Positions 27,010 through 36,200 of a DNA stretch of 40,963 nt are shown one piece after another. Source of the DNA: JAISST01 sp050434145 (GTDB lineage Bacteria; Fusobacteriota; Fusobacteriia; Fusobacteriales; Fusobacteriaceae); contig NZ_JBNPVX010000027.1 in assembly GCF_050434145.1 (NCBI RefSeq), positions 1-40,963 of the forward strand. Reading direction: 5' to 3'. Numbering within the stretch: position 1 is the stretch's first letter; each line of letters begins with the position of its first letter. A model generated the notes under the pieces. That model did not search any database and was not told the DNA's origin. It was given only the letters and a program-made list of their open reading frames with translations. The translations under genes and the position numbers were made by a program.

Positions 27010-30000
27010 TTATTTGAAATATTTAACACCATTTTTAAAAATATTCTGTTCTTTATTTCCAATTATATTTTTATATAATCCTTCTCCATTTCTTTCGCTA
27101 TGTCCCATTTTACCAAATATTCTTCCATCAGGAGATAGAAGTCCTTCTACGGCTCCAGAAGAACCATTAGGATTGTATTTAAATTCTGTAGAAATATTCC
27201 CAGATAAATCAACATATTGAGTAGCAATTTGCCCTTTTTCTAATAACTTCTTCAAAAGGTCCTCTTTAGCAAAAAATCTTCCTTCTCCATGTGAAACAGG
27301 GATTATATGCTCAGTACCAGGCTCCATATCTAATAACCATGGTGATTTATTAGATATAATTTTTGTACGGACCATTTGTGACACATGTCTTCCTATTTTG
27401 TTGAATGTAAGAGTTGGCTCAGCCTCTGTAACTTCTCCAATAACACCATATGGTAGCAGCCCAGATTTTATTAATGCTTGAAACCCATTACAAATACCTA
27501 GAATTAATCCATCTCGCTTTAAAAAAGCATAGATAGCTTTTTTTATTCTATCATTGGCAATTACTGTGGCAATAAATTTTCCAGAGCCATCTGGTTCATC
27601 ACCAGCACTGAAACCACCAGGAAACATTAATATTTGCGAATTATTAATTTCTTTTTCCATTTTTTCAATAGAGTCATTTATATAGTTTTGTGTGAGATTT
27701 CTGAAAAGTAATATTTCTGTATTAGCCCCTTCGTTATTGAATACTTTAGCACTATCATATTCACAGTTGGTACCAGGAAAGGCTGTAATTAGAACTTTAG
27801 GTATAGCAACTTTATTTTTACAAATAAAAAGTCTGGTATTTTCATAGAGATTAACTGGATTAATCATTAAAGCTTCTTCTGTTTTATAAGGAAAAACAGG
27901 ATTTAATTTTTCAAGCCAACGTTCTTCAGCTTTTTTCATAGATATTTGTTTATCACTTATGTGAATTTCATATTCAGAAATTGTTTTTCCTAAATAATAG
28001 ACATTTTCTCCTTCAAGTTTTTCTTTAGTTTCTATTATGAAAGAACCATATCCGAATTCAAATAATCCTTCTACAAGACCATCTATTTTTGCTCCGATTC
28101 TATTTCCAAATGTCATTTTAGATAAAGCTTCTGCTATACCACCATTTTTCAATGTCATAGTAGAAATAATTTTTTTATTTTTAATATTTTCAGTAATAAA
28201 GTCAAAATTATTACGAAGTTGCTGATAATTAGGAGAATTATTTTTTCGACGAGAATGTTTGACTAAGTAGATATAATTATCAACATTTTTAAATTCTGGG
28301 GATATAACATTATCTACATTAACTGTAGTTACAGCAAATGATATAAGAGATGGTGGGACATGAATATCGTTAAATGTACCACTCATCGAGTCTTTTCCAC
28401 CAATTGCAGGAGTTCCAAATTCTTTTTGCGCAGTAAGAGTACCTAATAATGCTAAGAAAGGTTTACTCCATACTTTAGAATCTTTTCCTAATTTTTGAAA
28501 GTATTCTTGGAATGATAATCTGGCTTTTTTATAATCACAACCTATGGCTACAAGCTTTGCCAGAGATTCAATTACAGCATATTCAGCACCATGATATTGT
28601 GACCAAGAAGAAATAGTAGGATTAAATCCCCAGGTAATTGCTGATGCTGTATTAGTATCATTATTTAGTACAGGAATTTTTTGAACACTTACATCAGTAG
28701 GAGTCATCTGATATTTTCCACCAAATGGCATTAATACAGTACTTGAACCAACTGTGGAATCAAACATTTCTACTAGCCCTTTTTGGGAAGCCACATTGAG
28801 GTCTTCTAGAATACTATACCAATTTTCTTCTAATGATTTTGTAACATCAAATTTATTAAAAATATTTTTATTAATATCAATACTTTCAATATCTATATCT
28901 ATTTCTTGTGTTACACCACTAGTATCTAAGAAATTTCTAGAAATATCAACTATTTTTTTACCATTGTGATTGATTATAAGTCTGTTAGTGTCTGTAACAT
29001 GTGCGACAACAGTAGCTTCTATATTTTCTTCATTAGCATATTCTATAAATTTATCTTTATCTTCTGGACTTACTACTACTGCCATACGTTCTTGTGATTC
29101 AGATATTGCTAACTCTGTTCCACTTAATCCTTGATATTTAGTGGGAATTACATCTAAATTGATATCTAACCCAGAAGCTAGTTCACCTATAGCTACAGCA
29201 ACTCCACCAGCTCCAAAATCATTACATTTTTTAATAAGTTTGGTAACTTTTTCTTTTCTGAATAACCTCTGAATTTTTCTTTCCTCAGGCGCATTTCCTT
29301 TTTGAACTTCAGATCCAGAGAGAGTTAATGATTCTATGTTATGTTCTTTGGATGAACCTGTAGCACCTCCACAGCCATCTCTACCAGTTTTTCCACCTAT
29401 TAAAATTACTATATCTCCTTTCGTGGGTTCCTCTCTTCTTACCCACTGCAAAGGAACTGCACCAACTACTGCACCAACTTCCATTCTTTTAGCCTTATAT
29501 CCTTCATGATATATTTCTGTTACATGTCCTGTAGCTAATCCTATTTGATTTCCATAAGATGAGTAACCATGAGCAGCACCTGTAGTTATTTTTCTTTGAG
29601 GTAATTTTCCTTCTAATGTATCTTCAAGTTTTTCTAGCGGATTGGCACTACCAGTGATTCTGATAGCTTGATAAACATATGCCCTTCCAGATAAAGGATC
29701 TCTGATAGCTCCACCTAAACATGTAGAAGCACCACCAAATGGCTCAATTTCTGTGGGATGATTGTGTGTTTCATTTTTAAACATTAAGAGCCATTTTTCA
29801 ATTTTTCCATTTACATCGACATCAATGTGTACAGAACAAGCATTTATTTCATTGGAAATTTCCAAATCATTGAGCAATCCTTTTTTTCTCATTTTTTTTC
29901 CAGCAATTGTAGCCATATCCATAAGGGATATATTTTTTTCATTGATTCTTTCACCATGAACAAACTCTCTATCTTCAAGATACTTATTGAAAGCATCTTG

Positions 30001-30738
30001 CATTGTAATGCCAAAATCATCTTTGGGAAATATAATATTTTTGATTTTTGTCTCAAATGTAGTATGTCTACAGTGATCAGACCAGTAAGTATCCAAAACT
30101 TTTATTTCAGTTTCTGTAGGATTTCTTTTTTCTTCATCTCTAAAATATTTTTGAATAAATAAGATGTCTTCTTTTGTCATAGCTATACTATTAGTTTTGA
30201 TAAAATTAATAATTTCATCTTCATTAAAAGAGATAAAATCATCTATTATAGGTACTGGGATAGGATCACTGGCTTTTGGAAGATGAAAATTATCTAATAT
30301 TTTTTCACGCATTTCAATGGGATTTATACAATAATTTTTAACTTTTTCCAGATCTTCATCAGAGACATTACCAACTAACATTATTAATTTTCCACTAGTT
30401 ACTGTTACATTTTGATTTTTATCTGAAAGAAGGTTTAGACATTGCATTGCAGAATCTGCACGTTGATCAAATTGACCAGGTAGATATTCAACTGCGAAAT
30501 ATTTGCTGCTACCAGTATACATTTCACCAGTGACTACACTGTCAGTAACTATTTCACTAAAAATACCTTTGATTGCTTTATCTCTTTCTGATGCAGCAAT
30601 TCCAAAAATATCATATATATTAAAAATTCTTAGATTTCTTAATCCTTCAATAACGAATGTTTCTTTTATCTGAGTAAATAACCTTTTTGCTTCTAGATCA
30701 AAATCAGATTTTTTTTCTACAAAAACACGACAATTCAA
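27010..30738 (-). CDS. purL: FGAM synthase, single-chain form
   Basis: 1,242 residues with a TTG start, 6 nt after a strong AGAGGAGG. It contains the fused PurS-like N-terminal part, two AIR-synthetase-like repeats (LDTYWSDHCRHTTFET, FKNETHNHPTEIEPFGGAST, GAGGVAVAIGELASGL, TPAIGGKDSMSGTF) and a C-terminal glutaminase domain (LITAFPGTNCEYDSAKVF, GICNGFQALIKSGLLP with nucleophile Cys1083, ISHGEGRFFA-type His/Glu). This long form is common in Clostridia, Fusobacteria and enterobacteria, in place of separate PurS/Q/L. It converts FGAR and glutamine to FGAM in step 4. It lies 72 nt upstream of purE. Confidence 0.97.
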   Translation of the reverse strand: MNCRVFVEKKSDFDLEAKRLFTQIKETFVIEGLRNLRIFNIYDIFGIAASERDKAIKGIFSEIVTDSVVTGEMYTGSSKYFAVEYLPGQFDQRADSAMQCLNLLSDKNQNVTVTSGKLIMLVGNVSDEDLEKVKNYCINPIEMREKILDNFHLPKASDPIPVPIIDDFISFNEDEIINFIKTNSIAMTKEDILFIQKYFRDEEKRNPTETEIKVLDTYWSDHCRHTTFETKIKNIIFPKDDFGITMQDAFNKYLEDREFVHGERINEKNISLMDMATIAGKKMRKKGLLNDLEISNEINACSVHIDVDVNGKIEKWLLMFKNETHNHPTEIEPFGGASTCLGGAIRDPLSGRAYVYQAIRITGSANPLEKLEDTLEGKLPQRKITTGAAHGYSSYGNQIGLATGHVTEIYHEGYKAKRMEVGAVVGAVPLQWVRREEPTKGDIVILIGGKTGRDGCGGATGSSKEHNIESLTLSGSEVQKGNAPEERKIQRLFRKEKVTKLIKKCNDFGAGGVAVAIGELASGLDINLDVIPTKYQGLSGTELAISESQERMAVVVSPEDKDKFIEYANEENIEATVVAHVTDTNRLIINHNGKKIVDISRNFLDTSGVTQEIDIDIESIDINKNIFNKFDVTKSLEENWYSILEDLNVASQKGLVEMFDSTVGSSTVLMPFGGKYQMTPTDVSVQKIPVLNNDTNTASAITWGFNPTISSWSQYHGAEYAVIESLAKLVAIGCDYKKARLSFQEYFQKLGKDSKVWSKPFLALLGTLTAQKEFGTPAIGGKDSMSGTFNDIHVPPSLISFAVTTVNVDNVISPEFKNVDNYIYLVKHSRRKNNSPNYQQLRNNFDFITENIKNKKIISTMTLKNGGIAEALSKMTFGNRIGAKIDGLVEGLFEFGYGSFIIETKEKLEGENVYYLGKTISEYEIHISDKQISMKKAEERWLEKLNPVFPYKTEEALMINPVNLYENTRLFICKNKVAIPKVLITAFPGTNCEYDSAKVFNNEGANTEILLFRNLTQNYINDSIEKMEKEINNSQILMFPGGFSAGDEPDGSGKFIATVIANDRIKKAIYAFLKRDGLILGICNGFQALIKSGLLPYGVIGEVTEAEPTLTFNKIGRHVSQMVRTKIISNKSPWLLDMEPGTEHIIPVSHGEGRFFAKEDLLKKLLEKGQIATQYVDLSGNISTEFKYNPNGSSGAVEGLLSPDGRIFGKMGHSERNGEGLYKNIIGNKEQNIFKNGVKYFK

Positions 30739-31070
30739 TTTTTTCCTCCTCTTTAAGTCTTAAGTTGTTTCAAAATTATTTTTAGTCTTATTAATTCACA
30801 CTTTTATCAATTTCTTAATTTTTCTTTTCCACTAGCTCACAATGCTCGGCTACTATCATAAATGACCAGTGCCTTACTATCCGACTAACAAAGGAATGTC
30901 TTAGACATGATTTTTGCTTATGTTGATAGTATGTTGTGTTTGGCGTGCCCAAAACATCAAAAGAATTAATAATCTCAGTTGTTTGAAGATCTGGATTAAA
31001 ATTTAGTAAATCATGAAATTCAATTTATATAAAAATATGCTATTGGTCTATTGTTAAATTATGAATAAAA
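30739..31070 (-). other. fhs-purL intergenic region with alternative stems
   Basis: 332 nt with no gene. Near purL it holds a copy of the pur element. Around 30851-30931 are two plus-strand copies of TACTATC (30851-30857, 30875-30881) that could each pair with GATAGTA at 30925-30931, and a small hairpin ATGTC-TTA-GACAT (30896-30908). The two long pairings exclude each other. This part is less AT-rich than other gaps. There is no U-tract, so any effect would not be simple termination. I match no known riboswitch. Confidence 0.5.
30759..30818 (-). repeat. Pur intergenic element, copy before purL
   Basis: Minus strand: GATAAAAGTGTGAATTAAT, then AAGACTAAAAATAATTTTG, then AAACAACTTAAG, ending just before the purL AGAGGAGG site. 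It is more diverged than the purC and purH copies but in the same orientation and position relative to the start codon. Confidence 0.6.
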
Positions 31071-32735
31071 TTAAAATAATCCTGATATTTTTCCATTGTT
31101 ATCAATATCAATTTTTTCTGCTGATGGTACCTTTGGAAGTCCAGGCATATCAATAATATCACCAGCCATTGCAACTATAAATCCAGCCCCAGCAGCTATT
31201 CTCAATTCATTGACAGTAAGAGTAAAATCTGTAGGTCTTCCTAATAAATTAGGATTATCTGACAAGGATTTCTGAGTTTTTGACATGCATACAGGAAAAT
31301 GTCCAAATCCTAGATCATTTATAGTTTTTAGCATTTTTTTAGCAGATGGAGAAAACTCTACTCCATTAGCACCATATATTTCCTTGGCAATTTTGTTAAT
31401 TTTATTTTGAATACTTTCTTCAGACGAATACAATGTGGAATATTGGCTTTTATTTTTATCGATAGCTGTAACCACTTTGTTTGCTAAATCTAATCCACCA
31501 TTTCCACCTTTTTCCCATACTTCACATAAAGAAACAGGAACACTTAGTTTCTCACAGTGATCTTTTATATAATTCAATTCTTTTTCAGTATCACTTATAA
31601 ATTTATTGATTGCCACTATAACAGGTAAATTGTATTTTTTCATGTTTTCAATATGTTTATCTAGATTTTTTATTCCTTGTGATAATGCGTCAATATTTTC
31701 CATATCAAGTTCTTTAGCACCACCATGATGTTTCAAAGCTCTTGCAGTAGCAACGATCACTACACAATTGGGATTTAAATTCCCTTTAGGACATTTAATG
31801 TCTAAAAATTTTTCTGCACCAAGATCTGCTGCAAATCCTGCTTCAGTAACAGTATATTGAGATGTTTTCAAAGCAAGTTTTGTAGCAATAATAGAATTGC
31901 ACCCATGTGCAATATTAGCAAAAGGGCCACCATGGATGAATACAGGTGTATTTTCCAATGTTTGAACTAGATTTGGTTTGATAGCTTCTTTTAAGAGGGA
32001 AGTTACAGCGCCCTGAATTTTTAATTGACCAACAGTAACAGGTTCCCCTTTTCTATTAAAGCCAAATATTATGTTATTAATTTTATCTTTTAGATCAGAT
32101 AGAGATGTAGCTAAGCAGAGAATAGCCATAATTTCCGATGCCACAGTAATTTGAAAACTACTTTCACGAGGAATGCCATTAGCTTTTCCTCCTAATCCAA
32201 TTATAATTTTTCTGATGGCCCTATCATTGATATCAACAACTCTTTTCCATGATATCTTAGTTATATCAATATCCAACTCGTTACCAGAATTAATATGATT
32301 ATCTATGCATGCACTTATTAAATTGTGTGCACTACCGATTGCATGTAAATCACCAGTGAAGTGAAGATTTATATCCTCCATAGGTATTACTTGAGCATAT
32401 CCGCCACCTGTGGCTCCACCTTTTATTCCAAAAACAGGCCCTAATGATGGTTCTCTTAAAGCGGCTACAGATTGTTTTCCGATTTTGTTTAATGCTTGAG
32501 TCAATCCCACAGTAACAGTGGACTTCCCTTCGCCAGCTGGTGTTGGTGTAATAGCTGTGACCAAAATAAGTTTTCCATCTTTTTTATTCTCAAGCTTTTT
32601 TAGTAAATCTAGACTAATTTTCCCTTTAAATTTTCCATATTGATCAATATAATCTTCAGTTATTCCGAGTTTAGATGCAATATCAAGAATCGGAAATAGT
32701 TTTGCCTCTTGTGCAATTTCAATGTCTTTTTTCAT
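31071..32735 (-). CDS. fhs: Formate-tetrahydrofolate ligase
   Basis: About 554 residues from the ATG at 32735, chosen because GGAGGGG lies directly upstream; a frame from 32774 would run through the terminator hairpin region. Motifs: P-loop TPTPAGEGKSTVTVGLTQAL, ALREPSLGPVFGIKGGATGGG, NLHFTGDLHAIGSAHNL, VTEAGFAADLGAEKF, ALKHHGGAK, and MPGLPKVPSA near the end. It makes 10-formyl-THF from formate, THF and ATP. Heading the purine unit, it would feed PurN and PurH. Expression is probably set by the leader and terminator just upstream. Confidence 0.97.
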   Translation of the reverse strand: MKKDIEIAQEAKLFPILDIASKLGITEDYIDQYGKFKGKISLDLLKKLENKKDGKLILVTAITPTPAGEGKSTVTVGLTQALNKIGKQSVAALREPSLGPVFGIKGGATGGGYAQVIPMEDINLHFTGDLHAIGSAHNLISACIDNHINSGNELDIDITKISWKRVVDINDRAIRKIIIGLGGKANGIPRESSFQITVASEIMAILCLATSLSDLKDKINNIIFGFNRKGEPVTVGQLKIQGAVTSLLKEAIKPNLVQTLENTPVFIHGGPFANIAHGCNSIIATKLALKTSQYTVTEAGFAADLGAEKFLDIKCPKGNLNPNCVVIVATARALKHHGGAKELDMENIDALSQGIKNLDKHIENMKKYNLPVIVAINKFISDTEKELNYIKDHCEKLSVPVSLCEVWEKGGNGGLDLANKVVTAIDKNKSQYSTLYSSEESIQNKINKIAKEIYGANGVEFSPSAKKMLKTINDLGFGHFPVCMSKTQKSLSDNPNLLGRPTDFTLTVNELRIAAGAGFIVAMAGDIIDMPGLPKVPSAEKIDIDNNGKISGLF

Positions 32736-32757
32736 GCGACCCCTCCACTTAAAATAT

Positions 32758-32803
32758 AAAAAAGACCTAAGCACGCACTAACCCCTTAGTACACACTTAG
32801 GCC
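32758..32803 (-). terminator. Attenuator-type terminator in the fhs leader
   Basis: On the minus strand, an 18-nt arm (32786-32803) pairs with another (32764-32781) along the full 18 positions, allowing five G-U pairs, around a GGGG loop, followed by TTTTTT (32758-32763). It sits only about 11 nt upstream of the fhs ribosome-binding site, so it ends transcription before the gene unless antitermination occurs. Confidence 0.85.
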
Positions 32804-33124
32804 CTATGTTTTCAATGATAAACAGATTAAAATCTGTCATGCTTTTTATTTTATAATTATTTTTAATAATATAATAATCAATATTTAATAAATAATTTGG
32901 AAACATTATTAGAGCAACCCCCAGAAAAACTTTTAGATTATACTTTATCCAAACAGATTATAAAAATTCTAAGTTACTATAATAATATAGAAATGCAAAA
33001 TATGTAACAACAAAGTTATTACTTAATTTTGGCACTCATAGTAGCTAATTTAAGGTTAACTGTAGAAACTTCTGTCCATATTACAGAAATATATGAATGG
33101 ATTTTTAATTTTTTGATACACTTA
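32804..33124 (-). ncRNA. Putative cis-regulatory leader RNA of the fhs-pur unit
   Basis: About 320 nt between a likely promoter and the attenuator hairpin. Small stems on the minus strand include CAGATT-TT-AATCTG (32823-32837), TTCTGT/ACAGAA (near 33068-33087) and CTATA/TATAG. I looked for THF, ZTP (pfl), purine, glycine, SAM and T-box hallmarks and did not see them. No convincing leader peptide was found either; two tiny ATG frames of six or seven codons lack ribosome-binding sites. The layout, a long leader plus terminator next to the start, is that of a riboswitch or attenuator. Confidence 0.5.
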
Positions 33125-33153
33125 AGATTATCATAGATATTAATTTTTGTCAA
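33125..33153 (-). promoter_or_regulatory. Probable promoter of the fhs-pur unit
   Basis: Minus strand: perfect -35 TTGACA (33148-33153), 17-nt spacer ending in TGA, then TAATCT (33125-33130), a TGn extended -10. It begins just past the terminator of the upstream SIR2-like gene. The -35 lies in a palindrome TTGTCA-A-TGACAA (33147-33159), a possible repressor site. Confidence 0.6.
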
Positions 33154-33157
33154 TGAC

Positions 33158-33195
33158 AAAAAAACATGAAACCTGTACAATTCTATACAGGTTTC
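33158..33195 (-). terminator. Terminator of the SIR2-like gene
   Basis: Perfect 10-bp stem GAAACCTGTA/TACAGGTTTC (33168-33177 with 33186-33195). On the minus strand it is followed after 3 nt by seven T (33158-33164). It lies directly after the stop codon at 33221. Confidence 0.9.
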
Positions 33196-33220
33196 TGGAA
33201 TATTAATTATTAAATTTAGA

Positions 33221-36200
33221 TTAACTTTTTAGCATTTCTTGTACTTTGTCTAATTTAGCTAGAGTTATACCAACTTTTTTATAGTTACAATTCACAGTAT
33301 TAGGATTAGCTTCACCTAATGTAATAGCTTCTTTCAAAGTAATGACTTCTTTCAAATCAAAAGTAATTCCTCTAAACTTAAGTTTATGGATTCTTTCAAA
33401 AGAAATATAATCACCAGATTTGATATTATTTTTGTTGGGAATACTGAAGTTGATGAAATTTATTAGTTCTCTGTTACCATGCAAGTAAGAAGATAACAAA
33501 AATAATGTATAGAAACTGTTTTCCATTTCGGAAATATTTTTTTCTTTATTAAGTTTTAACACACCAACTATAGTTTCGTAGTCTTTGATGGAATTCAATA
33601 ATATATTAAATTTTCTTACTTCTTGTTCATTTCTATATTCAATAGTTCCAGCATATCCTTTACTGTTGAAGATCACAGGTGATCCAGAAAAAAAGTTTTT
33701 GAGTGTAGTGGCAACCCAAGTAAGTCTAGAATTTTTCAAGTCGCTGAATATTTGATATTTGTAGATGTCACTACTCCTAATAAGGAGTCTAGAACCATCA
33801 TCATAAACTCCAAAAGATAAAGAAAATTCTTTCGTTTTTATTTCAATTACATTGGTATTTTTTCTGATAAACATTCTTATTCTTGCAGAATGAAGGGTAG
33901 TATCTCCAATCATGACATCTGAAGAACCTAAATTTTCTATGGAAACATAATCATCTATGACATCATCTAAAAGGTGACTTCCTTTGATTGGGAAATAATC
34001 TAATTCTAAAGAAAGATATTTACGATAAAGCTCCACTTCTATTTCATTAGTATCACCAGAAAGAATATGAACTTGAGGTAATCGAGTATCTTCAATTCTT
34101 TCCTTTAAAATTTCATTATGTGGAATCGATTCTTTATTTTCTTTCTCAAGGAATCTTTCTCTTTTAAATTGTTCAATATTTATTATTTTTTCATTTCCCT
34201 TTAACTCATAAACTGGTCTTATTTCTTCTTTAGGAGAGTTATCTTCATGAAAAGCTGCAATCAGGTTTTCATCACTATCATCTACTATTTTTTGAATATC
34301 AATCTCATCAATAATTTCAGGAATTTCTGTATCATTAATAAGCACTTCATTTTTTGTTTCATCATCCAAAGAAATTTCAATATTGACAGAATCATCTATT
34401 AATGGCTGGTTTGCAATGTTATCAGTTACTATCTTTTGAAATATAATTTCATTATCTTGTTTTTTTTCTATAATTGGAGTTGCTTCTTCTGCTTCAACTT
34501 TGGTTTGTTTTTTGCTTACAATGGCAATCAAATCATCATATGTCGGATTATCAATCCCAATGACATCATCTTCTGTAAGTCTTTCGATTTCATTAGAAGA
34601 CTTATCATTTTCATCTGCCAAAAAAAATTCAGATTTTGCATTATATCCAATTTTTTCTGGACTAATAAAGTTGTTTTCTACAATTAGTTCATCACTAATT
34701 AGATCATAATTAATACTTTCCTCAGCTATAGGAAGATTATCAGGATTTATCACATTATTTTCAAAATTATCAAAGTTATCATTAATTATGTTGTTGGAAA
34801 AAATAATAGTGAAGTCTTCTGATGTATTTTTAACATCCTCTTCAAGTTTTTGATTATGAACATTTTCATCAATAACAGTTTTAGCTATTAAGTTAAAATC
34901 ATCTTTAGAAGAAGGGGAATCTATTTTTAAATGTTCAGTTGTATTTTCTGAATTTTCAGAAAGGGAATTATTAATATTTGTTGGTATTACAGTTTTTTGT
35001 GGATCGTCTTGTGTTTCCACTATATTTTTTTCAATATCATCATCTGAAGTATTAATTAGTGCTTGTGGCGGCATTTCTTGTTCTACATCTTCACAAAGAA
35101 TAAAATTAATTTCTTTTTTATTAACAATTCTCTCTATGACTTCTTCAGAAACAGTAACTTTATTGCTAATTTCTTTTTCTAACTGTGAATTGTCAATAGT
35201 TATAAAATTTATAGTTCTATTAATGTCAGCATCTTCAGTGTTTATATCATCATTATTAATATAATCAGCAGTGTCTTTTGCTATGATATCAGTATTTATT
35301 TCATTATCTTCATTCACTGAATTTATTATAGAATTTTCTACAATATCATCAGATATGATTAAATTTTCTGTGATAGTTGCATTGCCTTCATTGAGATTTT
35401 CATCAATTATATTCATTTGAACAGTAGTTTCATTAATTTGAGAATCTCTTATTGGTTCAACACTTACAGTCTCTGATTCAACTGTTTCTGGATCTCCTTC
35501 AGATGCATTTATAATGTCTTCCACAGTACTAGATATATCTTCTTGTGGTCCTTCTGGAAGAATTTCAACTTTTGTTTTAATGATATTTTCATTTTTATTA
35601 TATTCTTCTTTTATATTTTGAGAAGAGTCAGCAGAAAGAGTATTTTCATCAATAACTTTATTTTCACTCCTTCCTTTTTTCTTTTTCTGTTGCGATTTAT
35701 TAGTGGAATCTATGTTTGATTGTAACGAATCTCTTCTATTTTTTACAATAAATGTATTCTCATCATGTGGTACTAGTATTTCTACCTTTTTTTTTAGGAA
35801 ATCAGCACTTGTATCTGATAAATTAAAGTTTTTTAGGAAGTCATACTCATTGGAACAAATTATTTTCATTCCATATTTATCTTTTAATTTTATAACACTT
35901 TCATTAAAAAGAGGACTTTCTTGAACAAGATATATTGGTTGTCCCAATCTTTTTATTTTTGAGAAAAGAAAATCAATAATGTCTAAAAAATCATGGTCAT
36001 TGAAATTCATTCCTAAAAAAATGGTAGGTCGATCAAGTATTTCATCTATTATTTTGTTCCAAAATTCACTATAAAATGGTAGCATCTTCATTCTACGGAT
36101 ATCTTGACTTGTAATGCACATGTCATTTAGGTTGGAAATATCTCCTAAAAGTTTATAGTAGTGGATTTTATTGTTTTCTTCAAATTCAGGAGATTTTAAG

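Noticed and set aside
29827..30162. Plus-strand frame opposite purL (111 codons)
   Set aside because: Antisense to a conserved PurL region, Phe/Ser/Ile-rich low-complexity product; a shadow frame.
30940..30965. ZTP riboswitch before purL (TTGGGCACGCC on the minus strand)
   Set aside because: Only a short GGGCA resemblance; the conserved CCGCCUGGGCA and the upstream helix are missing.
32937..32965. Alternative promoter inside the fhs leader (TATAAT at 32937-32942, minus strand)
   Set aside because: Good -10, but the -35 position is TTTTAT and there is no TG extension; the upstream TTGACA promoter is better supported. Kept as a weak possibility only.
32775..33120. THF riboswitch before fhs
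   Set aside because: None of the conserved THF riboswitch internal-loop sequence was found by eye; only the generic leader-plus-terminator layout is present.
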